From Marinifilum sp. D737 (lineage in GTDB: Bacteria > Bacteroidota > Bacteroidia > Bacteroidales > Marinifilaceae), in contig NZ_JANQCD010000010.1 of assembly GCF_026672275.1 (NCBI RefSeq), positions 1 to 64,000 of the forward strand: a stretch of DNA of 64,000 bases, written 5' to 3'. Positions within the stretch are counted from its first letter, which is position 1. Each line of letters starts with the position of its first letter. This document shows positions 1-9,168 of the stretch, one piece after another. The notes under the pieces are model-generated. The model saw only the letters and a program-made list of their open reading frames with translations. It did not search any database and was not told the origin of the DNA. The position numbers were made by a program, and so were the translations under genes.

Positions 1-293
1 TAAGTGCGGCGGGGTGATCTTCTCTCCCGATTATGAATTTTGTTGCATTTGGCTCCCAAATGCTTACAAATTCTATTTCGGGACGAAGCTTCCCCGTCTT
101 TCTAAAATTTTTCTACGTCTAACCAGTTTGACCTTCCAATGCCCCAAAAGCCCGTTCGAATTGAGCAGTTTATTTTAGATCACCTCACGATCCCTTTTAT
201 CTCTATCTTTTTCACTTTAAGTACTGCAAGTATTCCAAGTATTTTAGGCATTTATGGTATTTACCCACTATAAATCATACAGAGCCAGTTTTC
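1..293. other. Left-edge stretch without a recognisable gene
   Basis: No convincing gene. One plus-strand frame is open from base 2 to a TAG near base 175, but its translation (beginning KCGGVIFSPDYE) resembles no family I know and the frame has no start in the window. It could be the tail of a gene or chance. The DUF4861 gene ends at 294 and no clear terminator hairpin follows it here. Confidence 0.4.
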
Positions 294-1538
294 TTAATAT
301 GAAATCTGAACAGGAGTATTCACTCTTAAAGACAGGTTCTTCATATACTCCTCCATTTCATCAGGTGAAGCTATTCCATTCTTTTGCTTGTTCCAAACGG
401 CAGTCACATAATATTCCAGAAAATTTCCCTGAGGCTTTAGTCTCACAACATAATTCGAAGAATCTTCATCAAAATCTCCTCCCCAATACTGTTGAGGTAC
501 AAGCACCCCAAGACCAACGGTAACCTGAGGATACTTTTCATGGTCAAGGCGTGGAAAATCGGTTCCCCATACTGCCAACCAGCCCTCCAACTTGTTTTTT
601 CGAACATCAGACTGATCCATTTTACGAATTCCCGTGCACAATTCCAGCTGCAATTCATCAATGTAAGCACGATAAATCATTTCTCTGTGCCCTGAATAAA
701 TCATCATTCTCGACAAAAGGGTCTGAGTACCATCAACGCCCATGGCACACATGTCGATAACAGAACGAACTGGCCCACGCGATCGGATCACTGCATATCG
801 TCCCTTTGTTGCTTTTATATTTTGAGATTTTTTGCCATCCCACATTCTCAATGATCCTACACCCATGGTGTTTTTTACAAACAGGATATCACCACCATAC
901 TCATTGGCAATAAACTCATCGTTGGAATACCACTTGGTAGTATCCAGTTCAAGACGCTGATGCATTTTGCCATACACATCAATACTACTTCTGTCATCGA
1001 AATACATGCGGTAGGCAATATGCTCCGATTCCAATGCCGGACCATGATGCATGGTTTCCTTATACAAGTCGCCACTCGCACTAAAGATGCTATCCTTAAT
1101 AATAAAAGGTTTCTTCCCGTTTTTTAAGCCCATTTGAGCATGAACACCACTTTTGAAAACATATTTACTTGCAATATTCTTGCTCACTTTGCAGATTTTC
1201 ACTTTCAAATTTGAACCTTTTTTGATATCAATTTGAAACGAAAGTTCATCTTCTTTACCATCGCCATTTAAATCGTCCAACTGAGAAGGAATTACAGAGT
1301 CGGCCAGGCAAACCAGGAGACTGGCTTCTGAATCAATTTGCATTTCAGCCTTTAAATCAGAAAGCTTAATCTCCACAGGAATCAAGGTCCGATCTTTATT
1401 TAAAGGATTCGAAATACTCAGCTCCTGCTCAGCTATCCTTTCAATTTTTAATGGGTTTGAAGAATTTGATACACCCTTGCATTGTACCAAACAGATAAGT
1501 ACAAGAAGGTTTACTAAAAGTAGATTTACTTTTCGCAT
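294..1538 (-). CDS. DUF4861 family lipoprotein (copy A)
   Basis: About 415 residues, function unknown. I start it at the ATG at 1538, because that start gives a clean lipoprotein signal (MRKVNLLLVNLL then LVQC); the open frame further upstream would place 48 charged residues before it. There is no acidic stretch after the Cys, so a periplasmic rather than surface position is inferred. Near residue 110 lies IPSQLDDLNGDGKEDEL, an Asp/Asn-rich loop resembling a calcium site, and a central SRGPVRS motif follows. Both motifs recur in the second DUF4861 protein at 47.6 kb. It is the last gene of the minus-strand lyase run, 144 bp after the T9SS PL8 lyase and separated from it by a hairpin. The family is frequent in uronate-polysaccharide loci. 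I infer an accessory sugar-processing or binding role, unproven. Confidence 0.75.
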   Translation of the reverse strand: MRKVNLLLVNLLVLICLVQCKGVSNSSNPLKIERIAEQELSISNPLNKDRTLIPVEIKLSDLKAEMQIDSEASLLVCLADSVIPSQLDDLNGDGKEDELSFQIDIKKGSNLKVKICKVSKNIASKYVFKSGVHAQMGLKNGKKPFIIKDSIFSASGDLYKETMHHGPALESEHIAYRMYFDDRSSIDVYGKMHQRLELDTTKWYSNDEFIANEYGGDILFVKNTMGVGSLRMWDGKKSQNIKATKGRYAVIRSRGPVRSVIDMCAMGVDGTQTLLSRMMIYSGHREMIYRAYIDELQLELCTGIRKMDQSDVRKNKLEGWLAVWGTDFPRLDHEKYPQVTVGLGVLVPQQYWGGDFDEDSSNYVVRLKPQGNFLEYYVTAVWNKQKNGIASPDEMEEYMKNLSLRVNTPVQISY

Positions 1539-1585
1539 AAAGTAATGATTAATGAGAGTTATATATTGATTTTTTAAACAATGGA

Positions 1586-1627
1586 AAGAGCCTGTAAACT
1601 GAGGAAATACAGTCTCTACAGGCTCCT
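1586..1627 (-). terminator. Hairpin after the T9SS PL8 lyase gene
   Basis: A perfect 9-bp inverted repeat, GAGCCTGTA (1588-1596) and TACAGGCTC (1617-1625), lies between the PL8 stop and the DUF4861 start. The T-run after it in the minus direction is weak, so it may attenuate or stabilise the transcript rather than end it. Confidence 0.55.
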
Positions 1628-1682
1628 TTCTTATCCGATACCAATAAGCTGAGTTCGATTTAAAACATGTTCTCAGTTTCAA

Positions 1683-4600
1683 TTATTTTTTTAATATGAG
1701 CTTTTTCGACAGAAGCTGTCCATCCATTTGCAAGCGAACAATGTATATGCCAATCGCATTGGGAACATCAACGCTTAATTCTTTTGAATCACTATAAAAA
1801 ACAGATTTTAGGACTCGTCCTCCAAGGTCATAAACCTGTACCATGGTATCACTGGGAAAAGGTCGAGAAGATTTTATCACAATCTTTCCATCTTTGCCAT
1901 ATACCAATAAGTCTTTACCAGCATCGATATCCTCCACACCGGTCACTACCGTATTAAAAGAGTCTGTAGAAGAAAGAACGGAAACATTTCCAGCTTCGTC
2001 CTCTGCCACGGCATGAAGCACATAAGATTCATTCTCCTGAAGATCATTCATCTGTCCTTCCCACATCTTATTGGCCACACAAGCATGTTGTCCGAATTGT
2101 ACCGAGCCAGCCCCGCTCATCACCTGTTCAGCAAGTGGCTTTGCATTGGCTGCCAAATCCACATACCAATAAAGTGTTCCATTTTCATTACTGGTTAACT
2201 CCAGGCCCGCAGTAGTGCCCTGAATGTCTTTTACCTGGATGTGCTTGATTACGGGTGCAACAGCATCAGTGATTTCTTCACCTTTTATCAGTTTTATCTC
2301 TCTAGGAATCCCATCTTTTACATTGAATTGTATTTGGGTTTCCGTATTGGTTCTCAATAGGATGCTTACATCAGAAAATTGTCCATCCATCTCCCAGTTC
2401 CCCTTCAGGCAAATCACAATAGCAGACTCCTGGCTGGCTTTGGCAGTAGTATAAGCAATTTCAGGAATATGAAGATCCGGATCGCAAACACTCATGTTCA
2501 ATTTATCCTGTTCGGCATTGGCTTGTAGCATTACCAAAGCAGAAGCATTAATTTGCTTCACAAACTCATCCGATAATTCTGAATTTGCATCAAAGAACAC
2601 ATAGCCAGTAGTATTTGTAGCTCGATCCCAAACAATGTGAGCATTCTGATCTTGTTTTAACACCTTATAGGCAGCCGTTTCCGCTTGATTCATATTTGCA
2701 GCAAAAGCTTCCATTGCCGCCACATCAGCTTGCGGAAGAATAACATATTCATAGATTTGATTCGAAGGTGATGTCCCGTGATCAATCCAGGCGCTGGCAA
2801 AATCACCCTGAGTAGCAGCCTTGGTTTTATTGTGTCGTGAATCCTGGCTAGCTCTTGAAATTTTCAAGTTAGTACCTGATTTCAACCAATAGGCATTCCC
2901 AACAGGATCAACCAACCAATGGTTCTTGTCTGCATTGAAATCCTGCTGCAAAGGAAAGCTTGTGATGGCATTGCTCCCATCAACATACATGGCTGTAGAT
3001 TGATCTATAAGATTTACCTGGAACAAAGTTGTTTCCGTAGGATATTGCGAATTGGAATTTGAAATATCAGAACCTAAACAGATGATTCGGTTTTCGAAAC
3101 AAAACACCGACTTGTTGGCCTGGTGATCAGCTGTGAAATTGGTTCTGTCCTTTTCTCTCAGCTTCATTCCAAAAATACCATTCTCACCACTCAAGTTCGA
3201 AGCTCCGGTAAACCCTTCATTCGATTTCTCCATCAGCGTTCCGCTGTTTGGGCTATTCAGTAAATTCAAAGGAAGGTGAATGCTGGTAGCGCCCGGATAA
3301 CGATTCCAATCCCAACCATTTTCAACAAACCCACTTTTCGAAGACTTTACAGGATCACCGCTTCCAATTACCTGAACCGTACCATAACTCTGGTAACGAC
3401 CATACCTGTTGTCTTTCGAATAGATTTCAGATCCCCATACATGTTTATTGTATCCTTTTACACTTACCATCCAATTGTCGCGACGATGAATACCCAAAGC
3501 TCCATAGTTGTAAGTAAAGTTCCCACTTGGCGCCACTTCCGCGCTAATTCCCATACCTGCGAACTCCTTCTTGAAAGCAGTATTTGAGCTTTCTAATCTC
3601 ATGTAGGCCTGAGCCATCTCTGTCCAAATATCTTCACCCGTGTCCGGATTACCTGATTTAGCCAAGTAGGCATAAGCATTTTTCATACCACTACTTATGG
3701 TACCTGCCAGAGGATGACGACCACAAATTCCAAATCCCCAATCCAAAAGATTAGAGTAGTTGCGCATAGCCATTATTCCTTTTCCAAAATTTCTTCTGGC
3801 CTCATCGGAAAGCGCATAACAAGTACCATTCACAAAACGAAGGTAGGTGCCCACTCCAGCATATCCCCCCTTACTATAGGCAGGATACAAACCACCATGG
3901 TGAAATCCGCAACCATCCTCTTTGATACCTCCCATTGTACCTGGAACTATTTTCAACGAAATATCCATCCAGCGCTTAATGGCTTTCATTTCGCGAGCTT
4001 TTTCCGGAGAATCATCCATGCTAATCACTGCAATTAAACGTGGAATAACAGTAGTATTCCAGCTATCCATCAGCCCTTGCAAAGTTCCAACTTCCGGTTC
4101 AATTCTGTACTCCTGAATCCCGGTCCAGTAATTCATCATGGCAACGGCCTCACCCAGTCTGCCATCAGCTTTCAAAGCATCCCTCATCAGAAAAACAGCA
4201 GGAGGAAATTCTCTGAAGTTATACCCATAATGGTGATTGGTTCCCATACCACTACCAACATTCAGCCCTTGATCCATCACATAGTCCAGAAGATCGTAAA
4301 ACATTTGTTTCGCCTCATCATCCTTGTTGTGAAAGTATATCTGGGCCAAGTCTTTTAAAACCGGGCCAACCTGATCCATCTTAACATCTCCAATTGACTG
4401 GTCATACTCATCATCGCTTACGTATGGGCGTCCTGTAATCTGTCCATCCAACCTTTGAATATCAAAACTTCTAAACTTGTCCTTAACCGTGGTGACCTTA
4501 GATGCCGTTGGCTGGGTTCCCTGGTAGGCCAACACCATCTCCTTTTTGATGGCGTCAAAAGCCTTCTGCTCCTCAGCACTCACACTCGATGCCAATGCAA

Positions 4601-5216
4601 TATCATGAGTATAATTATCGTACCAATACCAAAGTGCAGCCCAATGATTGTGGTTCATCGAAGGATTAATGTAAGGCAACTGCTTATCTGGTGTTACCCT
4701 GTCGTGAATGCGAGTACCTGGAAACATCATTCTATCAAAGCACAGTGAACCACTTTCCACATCCGAAGGGGCAATAATTTTCATATAATCCAAACTCTGA
4801 TTGCTTTTTGGACCACTCATGTCTTCTTTAAAACGAATCCAACAGGCACGCCATCCTTTAAAATTGATCCCATAATCGAAGTAATAGTCCACACTACTTC
4901 CTTTTCCGAATTCAAACCTAATGGTACCATCAACAGGCGTTTCATTGTACACCCACAACATCAATCCACCTTTATAGGTAGTCACTGCCGTATTAATGTT
5001 AGGAGGATTTGAAATATTCAACTCTGCTCCCTGGTTCCAATCCCACTTTACCGATTGAGATCCCAACTTATAATGAGCATCACTCATTTTCAGGCTGGAA
5101 CCGGAGCTGGTACTCCACCCTGTGGGAACGGAATTTTCCAAACCGATGTACTGTGCGTAACTCAACATGCAAGTACAACACATCAGCATCAGTAATAACA
5201 ACACATTCTTTTTCAT
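1683..5216 (-). CDS. T9SS-secreted PL8 chondroitinase ABC-like lyase
   Basis: 1177 residues. It should cleave chondroitin/dermatan sulfate (and perhaps hyaluronan) by beta-elimination, giving 4,5-unsaturated oligosaccharides. Order: signal peptide (1-21), carbohydrate-binding beta-sandwich (about 22-170), alpha/alpha barrel (about 180-560), central and C-terminal beta domains (to about 980), a fibronectin-like domain (about 983-1085) and a T9SS type A sorting domain (about 1092-1177, ending KKLILKK). Residues matching the catalytic set of Proteus chondroitinase ABC I are His440 and Tyr447 (FHHGGLYPAY), Arg500 (CGRHP) and Glu597 (WGSEIYSKDNRYGRYQS); their spacing agrees with H501/Y508/R560/E653. 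It is longer than ordinary PL8 enzymes because of the two C-terminal modules, which predict export through the type IX system and surface anchoring or release. It is the only T9SS protein in the window. Confidence 0.95.
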   Translation of the reverse strand: MKKNVLLLLMLMCCTCMLSYAQYIGLENSVPTGWSTSSGSSLKMSDAHYKLGSQSVKWDWNQGAELNISNPPNINTAVTTYKGGLMLWVYNETPVDGTIRFEFGKGSSVDYYFDYGINFKGWRACWIRFKEDMSGPKSNQSLDYMKIIAPSDVESGSLCFDRMMFPGTRIHDRVTPDKQLPYINPSMNHNHWAALWYWYDNYTHDIALASSVSAEEQKAFDAIKKEMVLAYQGTQPTASKVTTVKDKFRSFDIQRLDGQITGRPYVSDDEYDQSIGDVKMDQVGPVLKDLAQIYFHNKDDEAKQMFYDLLDYVMDQGLNVGSGMGTNHHYGYNFREFPPAVFLMRDALKADGRLGEAVAMMNYWTGIQEYRIEPEVGTLQGLMDSWNTTVIPRLIAVISMDDSPEKAREMKAIKRWMDISLKIVPGTMGGIKEDGCGFHHGGLYPAYSKGGYAGVGTYLRFVNGTCYALSDEARRNFGKGIMAMRNYSNLLDWGFGICGRHPLAGTISSGMKNAYAYLAKSGNPDTGEDIWTEMAQAYMRLESSNTAFKKEFAGMGISAEVAPSGNFTYNYGALGIHRRDNWMVSVKGYNKHVWGSEIYSKDNRYGRYQSYGTVQVIGSGDPVKSSKSGFVENGWDWNRYPGATSIHLPLNLLNSPNSGTLMEKSNEGFTGASNLSGENGIFGMKLREKDRTNFTADHQANKSVFCFENRIICLGSDISNSNSQYPTETTLFQVNLIDQSTAMYVDGSNAITSFPLQQDFNADKNHWLVDPVGNAYWLKSGTNLKISRASQDSRHNKTKAATQGDFASAWIDHGTSPSNQIYEYVILPQADVAAMEAFAANMNQAETAAYKVLKQDQNAHIVWDRATNTTGYVFFDANSELSDEFVKQINASALVMLQANAEQDKLNMSVCDPDLHIPEIAYTTAKASQESAIVICLKGNWEMDGQFSDVSILLRTNTETQIQFNVKDGIPREIKLIKGEEITDAVAPVIKHIQVKDIQGTTAGLELTSNENGTLYWYVDLAANAKPLAEQVMSGAGSVQFGQHACVANKMWEGQMNDLQENESYVLHAVAEDEAGNVSVLSSTDSFNTVVTGVEDIDAGKDLLVYGKDGKIVIKSSRPFPSDTMVQVYDLGGRVLKSVFYSDSKELSVDVPNAIGIYIVRLQMDGQLLSKKLILKK

Positions 5217-5235
5217 ACTTAGCTATTTATAAGAT

Positions 5236-5275
5236 AAAAAAGGATGCCTGTATCCCCATACAGCATCCTCTTTTT
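5236..5275 (-). terminator. Intercistronic hairpin between two lyase genes
   Basis: AAAAAGGATGC-C-TGTAT pairs with ATACA-GCATCC-CTTTTT around a short CCCC loop, with A and T runs on either side. It fills the 63-bp gap between the heparinase-like gene stop (5280) and the PL8 start (5216). It could be a partial terminator or a processing/stability element inside an operon. Confidence 0.65.
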
Positions 5276-5279
5276 GACT

Positions 5280-7694
5280 CTATTTTACAAATTTAATTTC
5301 CAGTTTTTGCTCCATTCCTCCTTCCAGGTGAAATTTCATTGCACCATTCTCAAAACTGTAATCGATTATACGACCATTAATTTCAGCATCGACTGGTTGA
5401 GATGGAACAGCCAGACTTAGCTGTGCTTGTTCTTTCGAATTAAAATCAATCACCATGCTCTCCTCTTTGATAAAAGCATGCACGGAAATCTGTTTATCAG
5501 ACACAAGCAATGTCTTCTCGCCATGGCTGACTTTACGGATATCTCTTCCGAACCATTCAATTGCTTTCTGCTTGTCAAACCGTATTCCTGCCATATCACC
5601 GGTAAATTTCAACTGGGAAAGAGATGCTTTTTCACTCCAGGAGATTTCTGTTAGGATATCCCCTTTCTCATTCTGAATTTGAAGCCCTTCACCTTCTGGC
5701 AAGCGCACAACTCTTTTGCCCTCCAATTGATCCTGAAAACCTAATAGTAAAAGGGAACTAGCCTCTTTCGCCTTTTGTCTTCTTTTTAGCACATGCCCCA
5801 ACTGCACATGCCCAATACCATCTTTCTTACGAAGATAATTGTCGTAAAACCAAGCTTCTTCCACAGAATCACTCCAATTGGATGAAGAGAGATCTTTCAC
5901 CAATAACAAAGGAGATTTCCCTTTTCTTGGATCGATCAACCATTCCTTATTTTCTTTTGAATAAAATGGATTTACCTCTCTATCCCTGGTGTATTCATAT
6001 GCATCTTTCTTTCCTTTCCTACTGGCATAAGAGTGCAAGAGCAAATCAAAATCCACTTCCTTTTTTGCTTGCATTTCATCACGAATTAAAAACAATCCAT
6101 TGCAAGCAAGCACTTCGCGATGCCAGAAGTTCAAATCTTTCGAAGGATACATATTTGAAGGATCACAAACCAAGTTGAAATAATCATACTCCCCTTGATT
6201 TCCGGTACTAATGATAACATCCGTTTTCCCCCAGATCGCTTTGTTGCCTGGATATTCACCAAACTCACACCAAACATCGCCATCGCCAACCTGGCCTTCT
6301 CCATTTACCAACAGTACATTGTGCTCATGAGTATATTTTGGATTGGAATATCCCATGTCAATAATATAGGGAACCCCTGCCCTGTGCAACATGAATTGTC
6401 CGTCATCAGGATGTCCATGCCCCTGATAATGCTGACCCGATTTAATGGTAAAATAGCTGGCATCATTTTTCCATGAAGAGCGCCAAACGTACATTCCGGC
6501 ATCCTCGAAAAAACGCCAGTTTGGTAAAGTATTTACATCAACAGCAGGTACTGATGCATCTTTCCAAATGTATCTCCATACATCGTAATTGGATTTCTGG
6601 TCCTGATCTTTTTCTGTTTTCTTCTCGGCACGCCACAGCTCAACCTCTCCTAATTCAAGCTCTGAAGACAACCATTGCGCAAGTGGATCTTTTAAATTCT
6701 TAGCCAATGCCGGAAATACCGAGTATGGATTTCCCCAAAACTTAGGGTTTGCATCGGCATACCTTGCCAGGCCTCCAAAATTATCCTTTCCGCCAGGCAG
6801 AATAGAGTACATACAATAAGCTGAAGCATTTTTGAACCAATCCAAACTCTGGTAAGGTTCTCCATAAGCTTTCTCCAATGCATTTCGGCGCAACTCCATC
6901 CACTGGACATAGGTTTTCAACTGAAACATGAAATAGGTTGCTCCCTCATCGCTAAAACCATCACTCATCAAGGAATTCATCTGACTTGTTAGCGTTTCAT
7001 ATTTGTGCTCCAAACAATCTGTCCACTCCTTCTTATATTCTTGTGGCACATCGTCAACACCATACAAAACAGCACTTAAGGCAGCGTACACGTTAGTTCC
7101 GTGATTGCAATTCATAATCGCAAAATTGTTTGTGTGGAACCTTGAATAATCTTCATAAAAATGGTGAGCAATACGAACAAGCCTCTGATTGATGTATTTA
7201 CGTTCTTTCTTCGTAAAATTCTGATATTGCCAATCATAAGAAGCTGTCAGAGCGATTAAGGCCTGAGCAATTCCCAAATCTCCTCCAGGACCTTTGCCTT
7301 TTCCATCTATCCATTTGTCCCATTCTTTCCATTTCAGTATGGTCCAGAAATGCTTCTCGAAAGTCTCCTGATATTTTTGTTTCGGATCCAACAATTGTAC
7401 CAGTGCCACTGCAGCTAGTTTTTCAGGAAAAGAAAATACCAGCTTCGATTTTGGGCGCTCTATGGGCTCCATTTTATTTAGCTTCTCACAAATCAGGAGT
7501 AAACTCTCCCATTCAGTTTCGTGCGTTGTTAAACGCATATCGACAAATTCTTTTAACTCATCCTTCTGGAAAAACACACGAGGATGATTCTTCACACTTT
7601 GTGCCTGTGAATTGCGAATGGTTCCTGCGAAAAGAATAATCATCAAGACCACCAACACAAGATCTCCCAATCTAATTTTCAATCTTTCTTTCAT
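5280..7694 (-). CDS. Heparinase II/III-like polysaccharide lyase
   Basis: 804 residues from the ATG at 7694, chosen because it directly precedes a signal peptide (MKERLKIRLGDL..., cleavage near SQAQ); earlier in-frame ATGs lie inside the PL6 gene. Layout: alpha/alpha toroid (about 40-390), then antiparallel beta-sheet domain. Candidate active-site residues by analogy with heparinase II (His202/Tyr257/His406) are His198 (NCNHGTN), Tyr254 (DEGATYF) and the HGHPDDGQF cluster (His426, His428). Asp446 (IIDMGY) and His458 (HEHNVLLVNG) match that enzyme's zinc site. It should cleave uronate-containing polysaccharide by beta-elimination in the periplasm. The exact PL family (PL21-, PL33- or PL35-like) and substrate are not decidable by eye; chondroitin/hyaluronate is inferred from its PL6 and PL8 neighbours. 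Confidence 0.88.
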   Translation of the reverse strand: MKERLKIRLGDLVLVVLMIILFAGTIRNSQAQSVKNHPRVFFQKDELKEFVDMRLTTHETEWESLLLICEKLNKMEPIERPKSKLVFSFPEKLAAVALVQLLDPKQKYQETFEKHFWTILKWKEWDKWIDGKGKGPGGDLGIAQALIALTASYDWQYQNFTKKERKYINQRLVRIAHHFYEDYSRFHTNNFAIMNCNHGTNVYAALSAVLYGVDDVPQEYKKEWTDCLEHKYETLTSQMNSLMSDGFSDEGATYFMFQLKTYVQWMELRRNALEKAYGEPYQSLDWFKNASAYCMYSILPGGKDNFGGLARYADANPKFWGNPYSVFPALAKNLKDPLAQWLSSELELGEVELWRAEKKTEKDQDQKSNYDVWRYIWKDASVPAVDVNTLPNWRFFEDAGMYVWRSSWKNDASYFTIKSGQHYQGHGHPDDGQFMLHRAGVPYIIDMGYSNPKYTHEHNVLLVNGEGQVGDGDVWCEFGEYPGNKAIWGKTDVIISTGNQGEYDYFNLVCDPSNMYPSKDLNFWHREVLACNGLFLIRDEMQAKKEVDFDLLLHSYASRKGKKDAYEYTRDREVNPFYSKENKEWLIDPRKGKSPLLLVKDLSSSNWSDSVEEAWFYDNYLRKKDGIGHVQLGHVLKRRQKAKEASSLLLLGFQDQLEGKRVVRLPEGEGLQIQNEKGDILTEISWSEKASLSQLKFTGDMAGIRFDKQKAIEWFGRDIRKVSHGEKTLLVSDKQISVHAFIKEESMVIDFNSKEQAQLSLAVPSQPVDAEINGRIIDYSFENGAMKFHLEGGMEQKLEIKFVK

Positions 7695-7716
7695 TATCGT
7701 ATTGTATATTTTCAAT

Positions 7717-9168
7717 TTACATCCAATTCGGACCAACATCTTTTCTTTGAAGTATTTGTTGTAATCCGCCACGCTTCCCCTGAGGAGAGTAATATACTCC
7801 TGAAGATTTCACTTTCTTCAAATCAAAATCCAAACGTTGCAACATCTCACTGGTCAAGTTCTTTTTCCATGCAGAAATATCAGCTGCTGGTAAACTCTTT
7901 GAGTTCGTTACTGTGAAAACTTGTTTCTCATCTTTCAACTTTACCTTCATCTTCTGCAAGCCTTTATTTGGTTTAATCCCGCTACTTCCCTGGAATACAT
8001 TCCCTTCAAAAACCAAATATTGAGGCTCTGTATGCTTTTTAATATGAAGCATTCCTCCAATCATCACGTTATGAAAGAAGAACATACTATCGGGTGGAAA
8101 CACTTTGTTTCTGTGCCCCAGGTCATTGATTACATCAATTGAAGCAGATCTATTATTCACAAAGAGATTATGGGCTATTGTATTTTCAGCAGTCTTTGGA
8201 AAGTGAGCACCAATCAGCCCCAATGCCAATCTTTTTGGATCGGAAGGAGAAGCAGAACCAAAGCTGACAACTCCTCCTGACTTGGGAGCCAGTCCACTGA
8301 AATAATTATTAACCACCAAATGCTTTCTGCTTCGAACTGCAACTCCGCCACATCTGTTTTTTCCCTCTTTATTGGAGATAAAAAAGTTGCTTTCCACAAT
8401 TCCTTCTACTCCCTGGCGAAGGCTCAATGCTCCCTTGCAATTCAAAAATGTATTGTAACGAAATGTATTTCCGCAACTCTTCGATGACATAATTTCACTT
8501 TCTCCACTGCAATCTTCGAATAGGTTAAATTCTACCGTAGTATAACAATAGCGCTTTGCCATTGAACCATGACCAATACGCATGGCTGATCCTCCATTTT
8601 TCCCAAGAGGAGGACGTGAGAAATAATTATGGTCCACCAAATGGTGATTCCCACCATTCTTGGGAACATCTACATTAATGTAACTCGCACTTGAAGTTTT
8701 TCCCTCGAACCAACAATGATCCACTCGGTTGTAACAACCATTCAATTGCACCCAAACGCCTGTAACCTGATTGTAATTTCGAAAACGACAATTTGTAAGT
8801 CTATTATTTTCTCCAGATACAAGAACCAAAGCTCCATCCTTATCTCTTTTCCCTTTATTAAAATCTATGCCAGATAGAACGATGTTGTTTCCTGAAACTA
8901 CAATGGAAGTATTTCCCTTGACAATTACTTTCCCGGGATGCTCTGCCTTTACTATAATCGGCTGTTCCTTGCTCCCACTCCACTTTAAATCCAGCGAAAG
9001 ATCCTTGTACTCTCCATCTGCCAACTCAATAACCTGACTACCTGACTCTAACACTGACACCAATTCTTTTAGGTCTCCCACTCTGGTCACTTTCTGGGCA
9101 GTAACGATATCAACAGATAGCCATAATATGACTAAAAAACTGATGCTTATTCTATAAATCTTATTCAT
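7717..9168 (-). CDS. PL6 chondroitinase B-like lyase
   Basis: 483 residues with a signal peptide (about 1-24), then a right-handed parallel beta-helix with many N/V-rich rungs. The catalytic stretch CSGESEIMSSKS gives calcium ligands Glu223 and Glu225 and the base Lys230, and LRQG gives Arg251. Spacing (5/7 and 21 residues) equals that of Pedobacter chondroitinase B (E243/E245/K250/R271). The residue after the Arg is Gln252, where that enzyme has His272. PL6 enzymes cleave dermatan sulfate or alginate; I favour dermatan sulfate because of the PL8/sulfatase context and the close match of the CSGESEI block. Its start codon overlaps the end of the upstream gene, so translation is probably coupled. 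Predicted periplasmic. Confidence 0.92.
   Translation of the reverse strand: MNKIYRISISFLVILWLSVDIVTAQKVTRVGDLKELVSVLESGSQVIELADGEYKDLSLDLKWSGSKEQPIIVKAEHPGKVIVKGNTSIVVSGNNIVLSGIDFNKGKRDKDGALVLVSGENNRLTNCRFRNYNQVTGVWVQLNGCYNRVDHCWFEGKTSSASYINVDVPKNGGNHHLVDHNYFSRPPLGKNGGSAMRIGHGSMAKRYCYTTVEFNLFEDCSGESEIMSSKSCGNTFRYNTFLNCKGALSLRQGVEGIVESNFFISNKEGKNRCGGVAVRSRKHLVVNNYFSGLAPKSGGVVSFGSASPSDPKRLALGLIGAHFPKTAENTIAHNLFVNNRSASIDVINDLGHRNKVFPPDSMFFFHNVMIGGMLHIKKHTEPQYLVFEGNVFQGSSGIKPNKGLQKMKVKLKDEKQVFTVTNSKSLPAADISAWKKNLTSEMLQRLDFDLKKVKSSGVYYSPQGKRGGLQQILQRKDVGPNWM

Noticed and set aside
1539-1682. N-terminal extension of DUF4861 copy A
   Set aside because: The extension runs through the hairpin after the PL8 gene and would block the lipoprotein signal at 1538.
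7695-7772. N-terminal extension of the heparinase-like protein into the PL6 gene
   Set aside because: The ATG at 7694 directly precedes a normal signal peptide; the extension would put a charged stretch before it.
7717-9168. Alginate utilisation as the main role of the locus
   Set aside because: PL6 and KduI/KdgK/Eda also fit alginate, but three PL8 enzymes, two GH88s and a sulfatase are not alginate functions, and no PL7 or PL17 enzyme is evident.
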